A model generated the notes under the pieces. The model worked only from the letters and a program-made list of their open reading frames with translations. It was not told the DNA's origin and ran no database searches. DNA of 19,725 nucleotides from Bacillota bacterium (lineage in GTDB: Bacteria; Bacillota; Desulfitobacteriia; Desulfitobacteriales; Desulfitobacteriaceae): the NCBI GenBank assembly GCA_023390635.1, contig JAEWCM010000100.1, positions 1 to 19,725 on the forward strand, written 5' to 3'. Both the position numbers and the translations under genes were made by a program. Positions 7,260 to 12,653 of the stretch are shown here, in pieces. Position 1 is the first letter of the stretch, and every line of letters starts with the position of its first letter.

Positions 7260-7337
7260 TTGATAATAAATATTTGGCGACGTGTCACATTTAAAAATAA
7301 TCGCATCAAAATTCGTTTACCCCGCCGCCATCACTAA
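7260..7337 (+). CDS. Basic 25-aa micropeptide, repeat copy 1
   Basis: The frame runs from TTG (7260-7262) behind GGAGTGAAGTGCA to TAA (7335-7337). It shares start codon, ribosome-binding site and frame with the peptide of copy 2. The common core is IW(R)xVTFKxNxIxI: here IWRRVTFKNNRIKI, ending in a basic tail RLPRRHH. It has no membrane helix or signal peptide. I do not recognise a family. Evidence that it is coding: the same start and frame survive in two diverged copies, with conserved residues W, V, T, F, K, N and I, and a terminator follows closely. Next to a YmaF-like gene and behind a sporulation-type promoter it may be a spore-associated peptide, but that is inference. Confidence 0.45.
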   Translation: MIINIWRRVTFKNNRIKIRLPRRHH

Positions 7338-7350
7338 CGCCACCATTCCT

Positions 7351-7476
7351 CTAAACAGTTTGACCAGGCACTACGCCTGGTCTTTTTACGACCTGTTCCA
7401 TCAACTCTTTTAAGTCCTTGACTTTCTCGATTGCAGAATCAATTTCAGAAAATCCCATCCATTCCGCACGCCCCAT
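7351..7476 (-). CDS. Possible 41-aa peptide antisense to repeat copy 1
   Basis: The frame begins at ATG 7474-7476 with AAGGGGGAGA directly upstream and ends at TAG 7351-7353. The N-terminal two thirds lie in the unique 95-base spacer between the two repeats and read as an amphipathic helix (FSEIDSAIEKVKDLKELMEQ). The C-terminal 11 residues (KRPGVVPGQTV) are simply the terminator hairpin of copy 1 read backwards. The same hairpin in copy 2 also reads as KRPGIVPGQTV but has no start upstream. The spacer composition and ribosome-binding site are in favour; the short Shine-Dalgarno spacing and the overlap with a terminator are against. No family recognised. Confidence 0.3.
   Translation of the reverse strand: MGRAEWMGFSEIDSAIEKVKDLKELMEQVVKRPGVVPGQTV
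7362..7387 (+). terminator. Terminator of mini unit, copy 1
   Basis: GACCAGGC (7362-7369) and GCCTGGTC (7375-7382) form a perfect 8-bp GC-rich stem with a 5-base loop, followed by TTTTT. This is a textbook plus-strand intrinsic terminator. Confidence 0.85.
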
Positions 7477-7562
7477 TCTCCCCCTTGAACACATAGTGGA
7501 CATCCTGAATATATTGTACTAGCCCCACATCAAATAGCCCATTAAGACTGGAGTGAAGTGCA

Positions 7563-7670
7563 TTGCTTACAAACATTTGGCGAAATGTCACATTTAAAGA
7601 TAATCATATCCACATCCACTTCCATCAACATTATCATTATACCCGCTGCCGCCGCTATCATTGCTTCTAA
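7563..7670 (+). CDS. His-rich 35-aa micropeptide, repeat copy 2
   Basis: The frame starts at TTG 7563-7565 behind GGAGTGAAGTGCA and stops with TAA at 7668-7670. It begins LTNIWRNVTFKDN and continues with an alternating His pattern (HIHIHFHQHYHY), then a basic Cys-containing tail (TRCRRYHCF). Seven of 35 residues are His and two are Cys, which suggests metal binding or a structural coat role. It is a paralogue of the 25-aa peptide of copy 1. The alternating His resembles the neighbouring YmaF-like protein in composition but not in sequence. Another frame with an ATG overlaps here but is not conserved between the copies. No known family recognised. Confidence 0.5.
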   Translation: MLTNIWRNVTFKDNHIHIHFHQHYHYTRCRRYHCF

Positions 7671-7677
7671 ACCGTTT

Positions 7678-7703
7678 GACCAGGCACTATGCCTGGTCTT
7701 TTT
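7678..7703 (+). terminator. Terminator of mini unit, copy 2
   Basis: GACCAGGC (7678-7685), loop ACTAT, GCCTGGTC (7691-7698) and TTTTT make the same 8-bp stem as in copy 1. Only the loop has changed (ACTAC to ACTAT). Confidence 0.85.
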
Positions 7704-7755
7704 GCGTTTGTTAGTTATTCACTTGGGCTTCAGCCTTGGTTTACGCTTCGTTTCT

Positions 7756-8070
7756 TTATATTCCAGGTGCAGGCATATCAAAACCTTTTACATGGTGACT
7801 GTGTCCGTCGTCCACTGTCGTATAGAAATCCCAATAATGAACATGACCACCGCAATCCATGGGAATGGCTGTGCTTGACACAGCTTTGTAATAATGAGAA
7901 TGTCCATACTCGTACAGCACATAGCTTTCCGAATGATGAACGTGGCTTTCACCTGCTGGAATGGCTGGCCCGGTTATATCTAAACATTGATGCGAATGGC
8001 CGTGATCACAAGATGTATGTGTAGAGCTACCATGATTATGAGTTGCCGGGCTTTTAACTTGTTGAATCAT
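7756..8070 (-). CDS. YmaF-family His-rich protein (104 aa)
   Basis: The protein has 16 His in 104 residues, arranged as HxH pairs (DHGHSH, SHVHH, GHSH, GHVH, DGHSHH). They are separated by repeated segments of the type TGPAIPAGESHVH and STAIPMDCGGHVHYW. This alternation matches my memory of the Firmicute YmaF family, whose members are ~100-140 aa and of unknown function. The His pairs make metal binding plausible but it is not shown. The start ATG follows a very strong AGGAGGTGGAGAA. It ends with TAA at 7756 and is convergent with repeat copy 2. No signal peptide or membrane segment is seen. Expression during sporulation is a guess from the neighbours. Overlapping plus-strand frames here are antisense shadows. 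Confidence 0.8.
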   Translation of the reverse strand: MIQQVKSPATHNHGSSTHTSCDHGHSHQCLDITGPAIPAGESHVHHSESYVLYEYGHSHYYKAVSSTAIPMDCGGHVHYWDFYTTVDDGHSHHVKGFDMPAPGI

Positions 8071-8154
8071 TTCTCCACCTCCTCTTTTTATAAAATATTT
8101 TTACACGGAAGTTTTTGACACCATTTCCCCCAGGCCCGTCAAAATCACATAGCT

Positions 8155-8180
8155 AAAGCACTGCCATTTGACAGTGCTTT
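8155..8180. other. Hairpin of unknown role
   Basis: AAAGCACTG (8155-8163) pairs with CAGTGCTTT (8172-8180), a perfect 9-bp stem with an 8-base loop. It is upstream of the YmaF-like gene and of a short plus-strand frame. Neither strand has a proper T-run behind it, so it could be an operator or RNA structure rather than a terminator. Confidence 0.45.
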
Positions 8181-8209
8181 GAGATTTAAGAATGTGAGAG
8201 AAGTGAATT

Positions 8210-8347
8210 GTGCTTACAATACATATTACGCATGTTCTGCTTACAGGGTTACAAAAAGACACCGCCACAAGGACGGTGCCTCCAGAAAGGAGATTAGCTA
8301 TGGCAATCACAACACTTTATCTTATGCTCATACAGCGGACAAGGTGA
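8210..8347 (+). pseudogene. Possible short or decayed gene (45 codons)
   Basis: A plus-strand frame opens at GTG 8210-8212 with LTIHITHVLLTG and ends with TGA 8345-8347. Its first bases (TGCTTACAATACAT) resemble the start of the repeat-copy-2 peptide (TGCTTACAAACAT), and GAAGTGAATT precedes it. Inside the same frame, ATG 8300-8302 has an excellent AGAAAGGAG 7 bases upstream but then encodes only 15 residues (MAITTLYLML...). The first part overlaps a strong hairpin (8258-8280). This may be the debris of another small gene, or a leader peptide. No family is recognised and the frame may not be translated. Confidence 0.25.
8258..8280 (-). terminator. Terminator-like hairpin, minus strand
   Basis: GACACCG (8258-8264) pairs with CGGTGCC (8274-8280), with one G-U pair and inner CC/GG. 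On the minus strand it is followed by TTTTTG (8252-8257). It lies ~80 bases beyond the secF terminator, so it could be a back-up terminator or belong to a lost gene. Confidence 0.5.
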
Positions 8348-8357
8348 CAAAGTAAAA

Positions 8358-8391
8358 ACCGTTCCTGGCTAACTAGCTGTCCAGGAACGGT
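8358..8391 (-). terminator. Terminator of the secD-secF operon
   Basis: ACCGTTCCTGG (8358-8368) and CCAGGAACGGT (8381-8391) form a perfect 11-bp stem with a 12-base loop. On the minus strand it is followed by TTTTTAC, 25 bases after the secF stop codon. Confidence 0.85.
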
Positions 8392-8415
8392 AAGATAATT
8401 CATTGAACACTGACT

Positions 8416-9396
8416 TTAGGCTTTAGCCAGTTTTTTTCTTTTCGGGTTCATATGTTTTTTGATTTCCACCCAAATCTGACTGCCAATGAAGATAGAGGAA
8501 TAAGCACCACTAAACACGCCGATCAGCATAGCCAGAGAGAACACTTTGGTCGATTCACCGCCAAAGATGAAAATAGCCAGCAAAGCAATTAACACGGTAA
8601 CGACTGTATTAATGGAGCGTCGCATCGTTTGCCAGATTGATTTATCTACCATATCTTCCAGACTGTCATTCTTCTTCATTCTAGCCTCGTTCTCACGCAT
8701 CCGGTCGAAGATAACCACCGTATCATTGATGGAATAACCGAAAACGGTCAGCACTGCCGCCACAAAGGTCGCATCAACCTCAATTTGGAAGATGGAGAAA
8801 ACCCCCAGCACAATGAGCACATCGTGGAAAAGGGCAATGATACCGGCAATAGCATAGCTGAACTTAAAGCGGATAGAAATGTAGGCAATCATGAGAACGG
8901 CAGCGATAGTGAGAGCCTTAATCGCATTCCATTGCAGTTCTTGCCCCATAGCCGGTCCCACTTTATCCTCTTTCAGGCTGGTCAGATCAATCGCTCCAAC
9001 CTTCTCCTGCAGAGCGCTTACCAGCTTGTCCCTCTGAGCTTCATCTAAGGCCTCAGTACGGATTAAGGCTGTCGTGTCACCGTTGGATAGCTGCACATGG
9101 CCTGATAATCCCACCGATTTCATGGTATCGCTGATTGCCGTTTGAGATGCAGCACTTTTAAAGGTCATTTCCAGCATACTGCCACCAGTAAAATCAATCC
9201 CCATTTTTAAGCCTTGAATAGCCAAAGAAATGAGACCGGGAATAATGATCAAAAGGGAAATGGCAAACCAGATATAACGTTTCGTCACAATATCGAAATA
9301 CAAAGGATGCAGCTTCTTGACTTCTTCATAAGTCTCCAGATGAAATGCACGTGATCCAGTGGTCTGACTGGGAGCTTTTTTTTCTTTATCTGCCAT
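8416..9396 (-). CDS. secF: Protein-export membrane protein SecF
   Basis: This 326-aa subunit forms the SecDF complex that uses the proton gradient to pull secreted proteins out of the SecYEG channel. It has one N-terminal helix (YIWFAISLLIIIPGLISLAI), the P1-type signature GIDFTGGSMLEM, a periplasmic-type domain, and five C-terminal helices including VFGYSINDTVVIFDRMREN with the conserved Asp/Arg. ATG 9394-9396 was chosen because AAGGAGGG precedes it. Its A is the last base of the secD stop (TAATG), so the genes overlap by one base and are translationally coupled. An upstream in-frame start would add nine residues and lacks a ribosome-binding site. A terminator follows. Confidence 0.96.
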   Translation of the reverse strand: MADKEKKAPSQTTGSRAFHLETYEEVKKLHPLYFDIVTKRYIWFAISLLIIIPGLISLAIQGLKMGIDFTGGSMLEMTFKSAASQTAISDTMKSVGLSGHVQLSNGDTTALIRTEALDEAQRDKLVSALQEKVGAIDLTSLKEDKVGPAMGQELQWNAIKALTIAAVLMIAYISIRFKFSYAIAGIIALFHDVLIVLGVFSIFQIEVDATFVAAVLTVFGYSINDTVVIFDRMRENEARMKKNDSLEDMVDKSIWQTMRRSINTVVTVLIALLAIFIFGGESTKVFSLAMLIGVFSGAYSSIFIGSQIWVEIKKHMNPKRKKLAKA

Positions 9397-10631
9397 TAGT
9401 TTTCCCTCCTTACACCGAACCAACGAACATTCAGTTTAGGATTAATACCCACAATCAATTTCAGAACGAGACGAGTAAAAGTAATCGCCGTAAACAGGCT
9501 GGCAATGATACCAATACCCAGAGTGAGGGCAAAGCCCTTAATGGAGGATGTTCCCCAGATGTACAAGGCAACCACGGTCATGAACGTGGTCACGTGGGCG
9601 TCAATAACGGTCAGGAATGCCCTGCTGAAGCCTGAATCGACCGCAGCCCTCAGGCTTTTTCCTTCCCGGATTTCTTCCTTGATTCTTTCATAAATAATAA
9701 TATTAAAGTCCACCGCCATCCCGACAGATAAGATAAGTCCTGCTATGCCAGGCAATGTCAGCACCGCATGGAATAGCCATGTCACCCATAAAACAATCAG
9801 GGAGTAAACCACTAGAGAGAAATCCGCCACTACCCCCGGCAATCTATAAAATACCAACATAAATAAAAAGATAAAACCGATACCCACAGCTGTTGCCACA
9901 ATACTCTTATGAAGAGAATCTTCACCCAGTGAAGCACCTACCTGCCGTTTTTCGGAAATAGAAAGGCTCACTGGAAGAGCTCCGGAACGGAGCAATACCG
10001 CGTCATTAGCCGCCTCGTCCAAGGTGGCATAGCTGCCGCTGATCTCTGCAGTGCCACCGGAAATCGGCTCATTAACGGTCGGATCACTGACCTTGGCCTC
10101 ATCAAGATAAATTCCAATTTTTTGTCCTACATACTTCGTAGTCAATTCTTCAAATTTCTTGGCTCCTTCAGAGGTAAAGGTAAGATTGACGGCATATAGT
10201 CCACGTGAATTTTGCCCTGCCCGGGCATCTTTCAGCTCAGACCCGTCCAGCACTATATTACCGCTCGGATCTCTGAAGGTTAGCTTTGCCGTTGTTTTAA
10301 GTACTTCCACCGCCTTGTCCGGATCCTCTACCCCGGCCAAATCGACAACGACCCGCTTTTTGTCGTAATCCACCTGAATGACAGGTTCTGAAACTCCAAG
10401 TTCATTCACCCGCTTGGAAATAATCGCTTTCGCTTTATCCATATCATCCTTGGTGATCGCAGCTCCATCTGTCCCCTGTTCAGCCTGCAGCACCAAATGA
10501 ACGCCACCACGCAGGTCAAGTCCCAACGGAATGCCATTTTCATGATGGCTGAGTGGTCCGACAGATACTACCCCAAGGATAGCAACCAGGATCACAAGGC
10601 CTACCAGCTTGATGATATTTCCCCGTCTCAT
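9396..10631 (-). CDS. secD: Protein translocase subunit SecD
   Basis: This 411-aa protein is the partner of SecF. Residues 7-27 form the first membrane helix, followed by GLDLRGGVHLVLQ (the SecD D1 motif) and a compact periplasmic-type P1 domain (to about residue 240). Five more helices contain VGMAVDFNIIIYERIKEE, where the conserved Asp of the proton path is present. Length is that of the short clostridial SecD, compared with about 615 aa in E. coli. In Bacillus SecD and SecF are fused; here they are separate. The ATG follows GGGAGGAATAAG. The gene is driven by a consensus sigma-A promoter at 10683-10711 and overlaps secF by one base. Confidence 0.96.
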   Translation of the reverse strand: MRRGNIIKLVGLVILVAILGVVSVGPLSHHENGIPLGLDLRGGVHLVLQAEQGTDGAAITKDDMDKAKAIISKRVNELGVSEPVIQVDYDKKRVVVDLAGVEDPDKAVEVLKTTAKLTFRDPSGNIVLDGSELKDARAGQNSRGLYAVNLTFTSEGAKKFEELTTKYVGQKIGIYLDEAKVSDPTVNEPISGGTAEISGSYATLDEAANDAVLLRSGALPVSLSISEKRQVGASLGEDSLHKSIVATAVGIGFIFLFMLVFYRLPGVVADFSLVVYSLIVLWVTWLFHAVLTLPGIAGLILSVGMAVDFNIIIYERIKEEIREGKSLRAAVDSGFSRAFLTVIDAHVTTFMTVVALYIWGTSSIKGFALTLGIGIIASLFTAITFTRLVLKLIVGINPKLNVRWFGVRREN

Positions 10632-10682
10632 CTTATTCCTCCCTTATTTGTGTGAATGCGGAACTCGCCCATACCAATCTAT

Positions 10683-10711
10683 ATTATAGGCTTGGCTTGT
10701 CCGAGTGTCAA
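10683..10711 (-). promoter_or_regulatory. Consensus sigma-A promoter of secD-secF
   Basis: On the minus strand, TTGACA (10706-10711), a 17-base spacer and TATAAT (10683-10688) match the sigma-A consensus exactly. The start point should be near 10676, giving a leader of about 45 bases before secD. Confidence 0.85.
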
Positions 10712-10757
10712 TTAAGTGTGATTGCTTCAAGTTATGTTATAACAGTTTAAAATTAAC

Positions 10758-11420
10758 TTACAAGAGCTTAACACCGTTCACCAGCAGTTCAAAGCGTGCT
10801 CCCAAATACTCCGCTGCTTTGCGGCAAAGAAGCATCCTGGCCAAAAAAATTTCAAAGTAATCCATCACGGGACAAATCTCCGTATTGATAGTCAGCTCCA
10901 ACCCAATCCGCTCGTGAGAATAAACGTTTAAAAAAGAATGTTCCACTGCATAATTAACTCGGTCATGAATGTCAAAATTAGCCAGTTCCTGATTTCTCAC
11001 CCTCGTTCGATGCACATCGGATTTATCGGCTAAAATTAAAGCCGCTGAAATATTATTGACTGGATTTCCATCTCCTTCATCATGATTGCCAATGGCACCG
11101 ATCACCAAAACAATTTCCTCCGCCGCCACGCCATGGCGTTCCAAGATTGAAGCAGCTAAAAGAGCCCCTGTCTGAGCATGATTAAAGCGATTCACCGCAT
11201 TCCCGATATCGTGAAGATAGCCGGCTATCGCTGCCAGTTCGCAGTCCCGTCCAGCATGTCCTAGCTTCTCCAAAATATTGGCTGCAATATGAGAGACCAG
11301 ACTCACATGGCGCAGCCCGTGCTCCGTATAGCCAATGGCCCCTAAATGCCTGTTTCCCCCTTCAATATAGGCTTCAACCTTAGGATCATGTTTCAGTTCT
11401 TCCAGTGTAATTCTTTTCAA
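10758..11420 (-). CDS. HD-domain phosphohydrolase (220 aa)
   Basis: The protein contains an HD superfamily metal-binding domain. First histidines are in YTEHGLRHVSLVSH (~residues 32-45), the HD doublet is LHDIGNAVNRFNH (~69-81), a further GNHDEG lies near 111-116, and a terminal Asp is in ILADKSDVHR (~128-137). HD proteins hydrolyse phosphoester bonds in nucleotides, cyclic dinucleotides or RNA; the substrate cannot be predicted here. The start is TTG at 11420 behind GAGGAGGGAATGGA, with no alternative ATG nearby. It begins 12 bases after the EcsC-like gene, so the two are probably co-transcribed. Its 126-base gap to secD contains the secD promoter, so it is likely the last gene of its own unit, although no clear terminator is visible. 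Confidence 0.85.
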   Translation of the reverse strand: MKRITLEELKHDPKVEAYIEGGNRHLGAIGYTEHGLRHVSLVSHIAANILEKLGHAGRDCELAAIAGYLHDIGNAVNRFNHAQTGALLAASILERHGVAAEEIVLVIGAIGNHDEGDGNPVNNISAALILADKSDVHRTRVRNQELANFDIHDRVNYAVEHSFLNVYSHERIGLELTINTEICPVMDYFEIFLARMLLCRKAAEYLGARFELLVNGVKLL

Positions 11421-11432
11421 TCCATTCCCTCC

Positions 11433-12191
11433 TCATTCTTCAGAACGAAGAATGCGCAGACGGTAGCAATTCATTCCTGTTTCTCCCAAGTCGTCTAGGA
11501 GACCATAATTGGCCCATGCCCCCACCGCCGCACCTATTCCCGGTAAAAGCTGCAAAGTTTTGCGAAAATCGATCGCGTCCCTGTATTCCATTTGCAGCTG
11601 CTCCCAATTAATATGCACCGTGGTATTTTCCTCATTCATGGTCTCGAGAGGACTGGGAAAGTGAATCGATTTTTCATCCCAATGAAGAATCGTATCCAGA
11701 ACTTCGTGTCTTTTTTCCTGACTGGAAAAAGCCAATTGAAAGATCAAAAGAATATAGACCCTTTCGTTATATTCCTTAGCGGAAAATCCGTAGATATGAG
11801 CTAATTCAAATAAGAATTTAAGCTTTATTGCTATTAATGCCGGAAAATCCGCCAGTCCGGCAATAAAGCCCCCCGCCCCCATGCCTGCTCCCTCTGCAGC
11901 GGCAATCTTTTGATAACGGCCTAGGCATTCCTTGGCCAAATTGTCCCGCTCAGCCAACGTAAGATTATGCAAAGGAGGATCTTTAGGCAAAAGTTTCAGA
12001 CTGAAAAGAACGCTCTGAAATATTCCTTTAATAGCAGCGGTAACTCCATCCTGAACTTTACGAGGGATCTTGGCATTGATTTTATTTTGGAGCTGCTTAG
12101 AATGTTTTTCTAGAAATCCCGGCTGCTTCAAGAGCTTCATCTGCCAGCGCCCCAGTTCCCGCTCTATCTTATGTCGATAAAATTCTTCCAA
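11433..12191 (-). CDS. EcsC-family protein (252 aa)
   Basis: The protein resembles the EcsC family (PF12787-type) in its central Gly/Ala-rich hydrophobic segment AAAEGAGMGAGGFIAGLADFPALIAIKLKFLFELAHIYG and in the C-terminal RKTLQLLPGIGAAVGAWANY. The first was seen as a whole and is described here by its ends: AAAEGAGMGAGGF and ELAHIYGF. EcsC sits beside an ABC transporter in Bacillus, but its biochemical role is unclear. The frame is open to a TTG at 12221, but that codon is inside the yajC terminator hairpin. The TTG at 12189-12191, preceded by GGGGGTGAGG at 5-base spacing, is the better start. The downstream gene is the HD phosphohydrolase, 12 bases away. Confidence 0.8.
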   Translation of the reverse strand: MEEFYRHKIERELGRWQMKLLKQPGFLEKHSKQLQNKINAKIPRKVQDGVTAAIKGIFQSVLFSLKLLPKDPPLHNLTLAERDNLAKECLGRYQKIAAAEGAGMGAGGFIAGLADFPALIAIKLKFLFELAHIYGFSAKEYNERVYILLIFQLAFSSQEKRHEVLDTILHWDEKSIHFPSPLETMNEENTTVHINWEQLQMEYRDAIDFRKTLQLLPGIGAAVGAWANYGLLDDLGETGMNCYRLRILRSEE

Positions 12192-12212
12192 ACGTTCCTC
12201 ACCCCCTGAAAT

Positions 12213-12244
12213 AAGGAGCAAGCGGTGTTCACCACTTGCTCCTT
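12213..12244 (-). terminator. Terminator-like hairpin after yajC
   Basis: AAGGAGCAAGCGGTG and CACCACTTGCTCCTT form a long stem with one mismatch and a minimal loop. On the minus strand it follows the yajC stop by 4 bases and ends in TTATTTC, a weak U-tract. It may reduce rather than abolish read-through into the EcsC-like gene. Confidence 0.7.
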
Positions 12245-12248
12245 CATC

Positions 12249-12572
12249 TTAAGCTTGAGGCTGATCTTCAACTTTCTCTTTTTCCTTTGGCCCTTTATCC
12301 TCTGTGACATCCCGGTTTTCCACACTGTTGATGCCGGCTTTAAGCACTTCGATCTCCACTTTATCAGCGATTTGGATCACCACTGTCTCATCTTTAACCT
12401 TGACAATCTTACCCATAATTCCGCCTGATGTGACGACTTTATCTCTGACCTTCAAGCTGTTAAGCATGGCCATTCTCTGCTTTTGCTGTTTTTGTTGGGG
12501 CCGAATCATGAGGAAGTAAATAACAACGATAAAAAATACAAAATACAAAATCATGGTCGTAGTCGCGTCCAT
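12249..12572 (-). CDS. yajC: Preprotein translocase subunit YajC
   Basis: This 107-aa protein has a single N-terminal membrane helix (MILYFVFFIVVIYFLMI), then the family signature RPQQKQQKQRMAMLNSLKVRDKV and the small beta domain VVTSGGIMGKIVKVKDETVVIQIAD. The tail is charged and Lys/Glu-rich. YajC associates with SecDF in the Sec translocon as an accessory subunit. The ATG follows TAAGGAGG. A hairpin terminator comes immediately after, and a sigma-H-like promoter precedes it, so it appears to have its own transcript within the larger tgt-yajC-sec block. Unlike the usual yajC-secD-secF order, two unrelated genes separate it from secD here. Confidence 0.95.
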   Translation of the reverse strand: MDATTTMILYFVFFIVVIYFLMIRPQQKQQKQRMAMLNSLKVRDKVVTSGGIMGKIVKVKDETVVIQIADKVEIEVLKAGINSVENRDVTEDKGPKEKEKVEDQPQA

Positions 12573-12615
12573 TGTGAGCCTCCTTAAAATCCTAATTTAT
12601 TTTCCTTTATAATTA

Positions 12616-12642
12616 ATTCACCATAAAGTGAAAAAATCCTGC
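12616..12642 (-). promoter_or_regulatory. Candidate sigma-H promoter of yajC
   Basis: On the minus strand GCAGGATTT (12634-12642), an 11-base spacer and GGTGAAT (12616-12622) match the Spo0H consensus RnAGGAwWW, 11-12 bases, RnnGAAT at every defined position. It lies in the 81-base gap between tgt and yajC, with about 36 bases from the likely start point to the yajC ATG. Confidence 0.6.
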
Positions 12643-12653
12643 CTGAAAGTAAT

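Larger units (their letters stand above)
7166..7387 (+). repeat. Direct repeat copy 1: complete mini transcription unit
   Basis: This ~222-bp unit is repeated at 7483-7703 in the same orientation. The first 43 bases are identical in both copies, as are parts of the peptide start and the hairpin terminator. The unit runs from a promoter-like block, through a TTG-started short frame, to GACCAGGC-ACTAC-GCCTGGTC and five T residues. The middle has diverged and this copy has about 14 extra bases in its leader. Repeat edges coincide with promoter and terminator edges, so the duplicated object looks like a whole gene rather than a mobile element. No terminal inverted repeats or target duplications were seen. 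Confidence 0.8.
7483..7703 (+). repeat. Direct repeat copy 2: complete mini transcription unit
   Basis: This is the second copy of the unit at 7166-7387, starting 95 bases after the first ends. It keeps the identical 43-base promoter block (7483-7525), the GGAGTGAAGTGCA ribosome-binding site, the TTG start and the GACCAGGC...GCCTGGTC-TTTTT terminator. The peptide-coding middle is longer and strongly His-rich. The plus-strand unit ends convergently to the YmaF-like gene on the other strand. Confidence 0.8.

Noticed and set aside
7166..7703. The duplicated units as an insertion sequence or MITE
   Set aside because: No terminal inverted repeats, no target-site duplication and no transposase; the boundaries are a promoter block and a terminator.
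7558..8024. Long plus-strand frames over the YmaF-like gene
   Set aside because: They are antisense to a gene with a strong ribosome-binding site and a recognisable His-repeat pattern, and have no start signal of their own.
8101..8310. 69-codon minus-strand frame beginning GTG near the secF terminator
   Set aside because: No ribosome-binding site, it runs through two strong hairpins, and the composition does not resemble a protein family.
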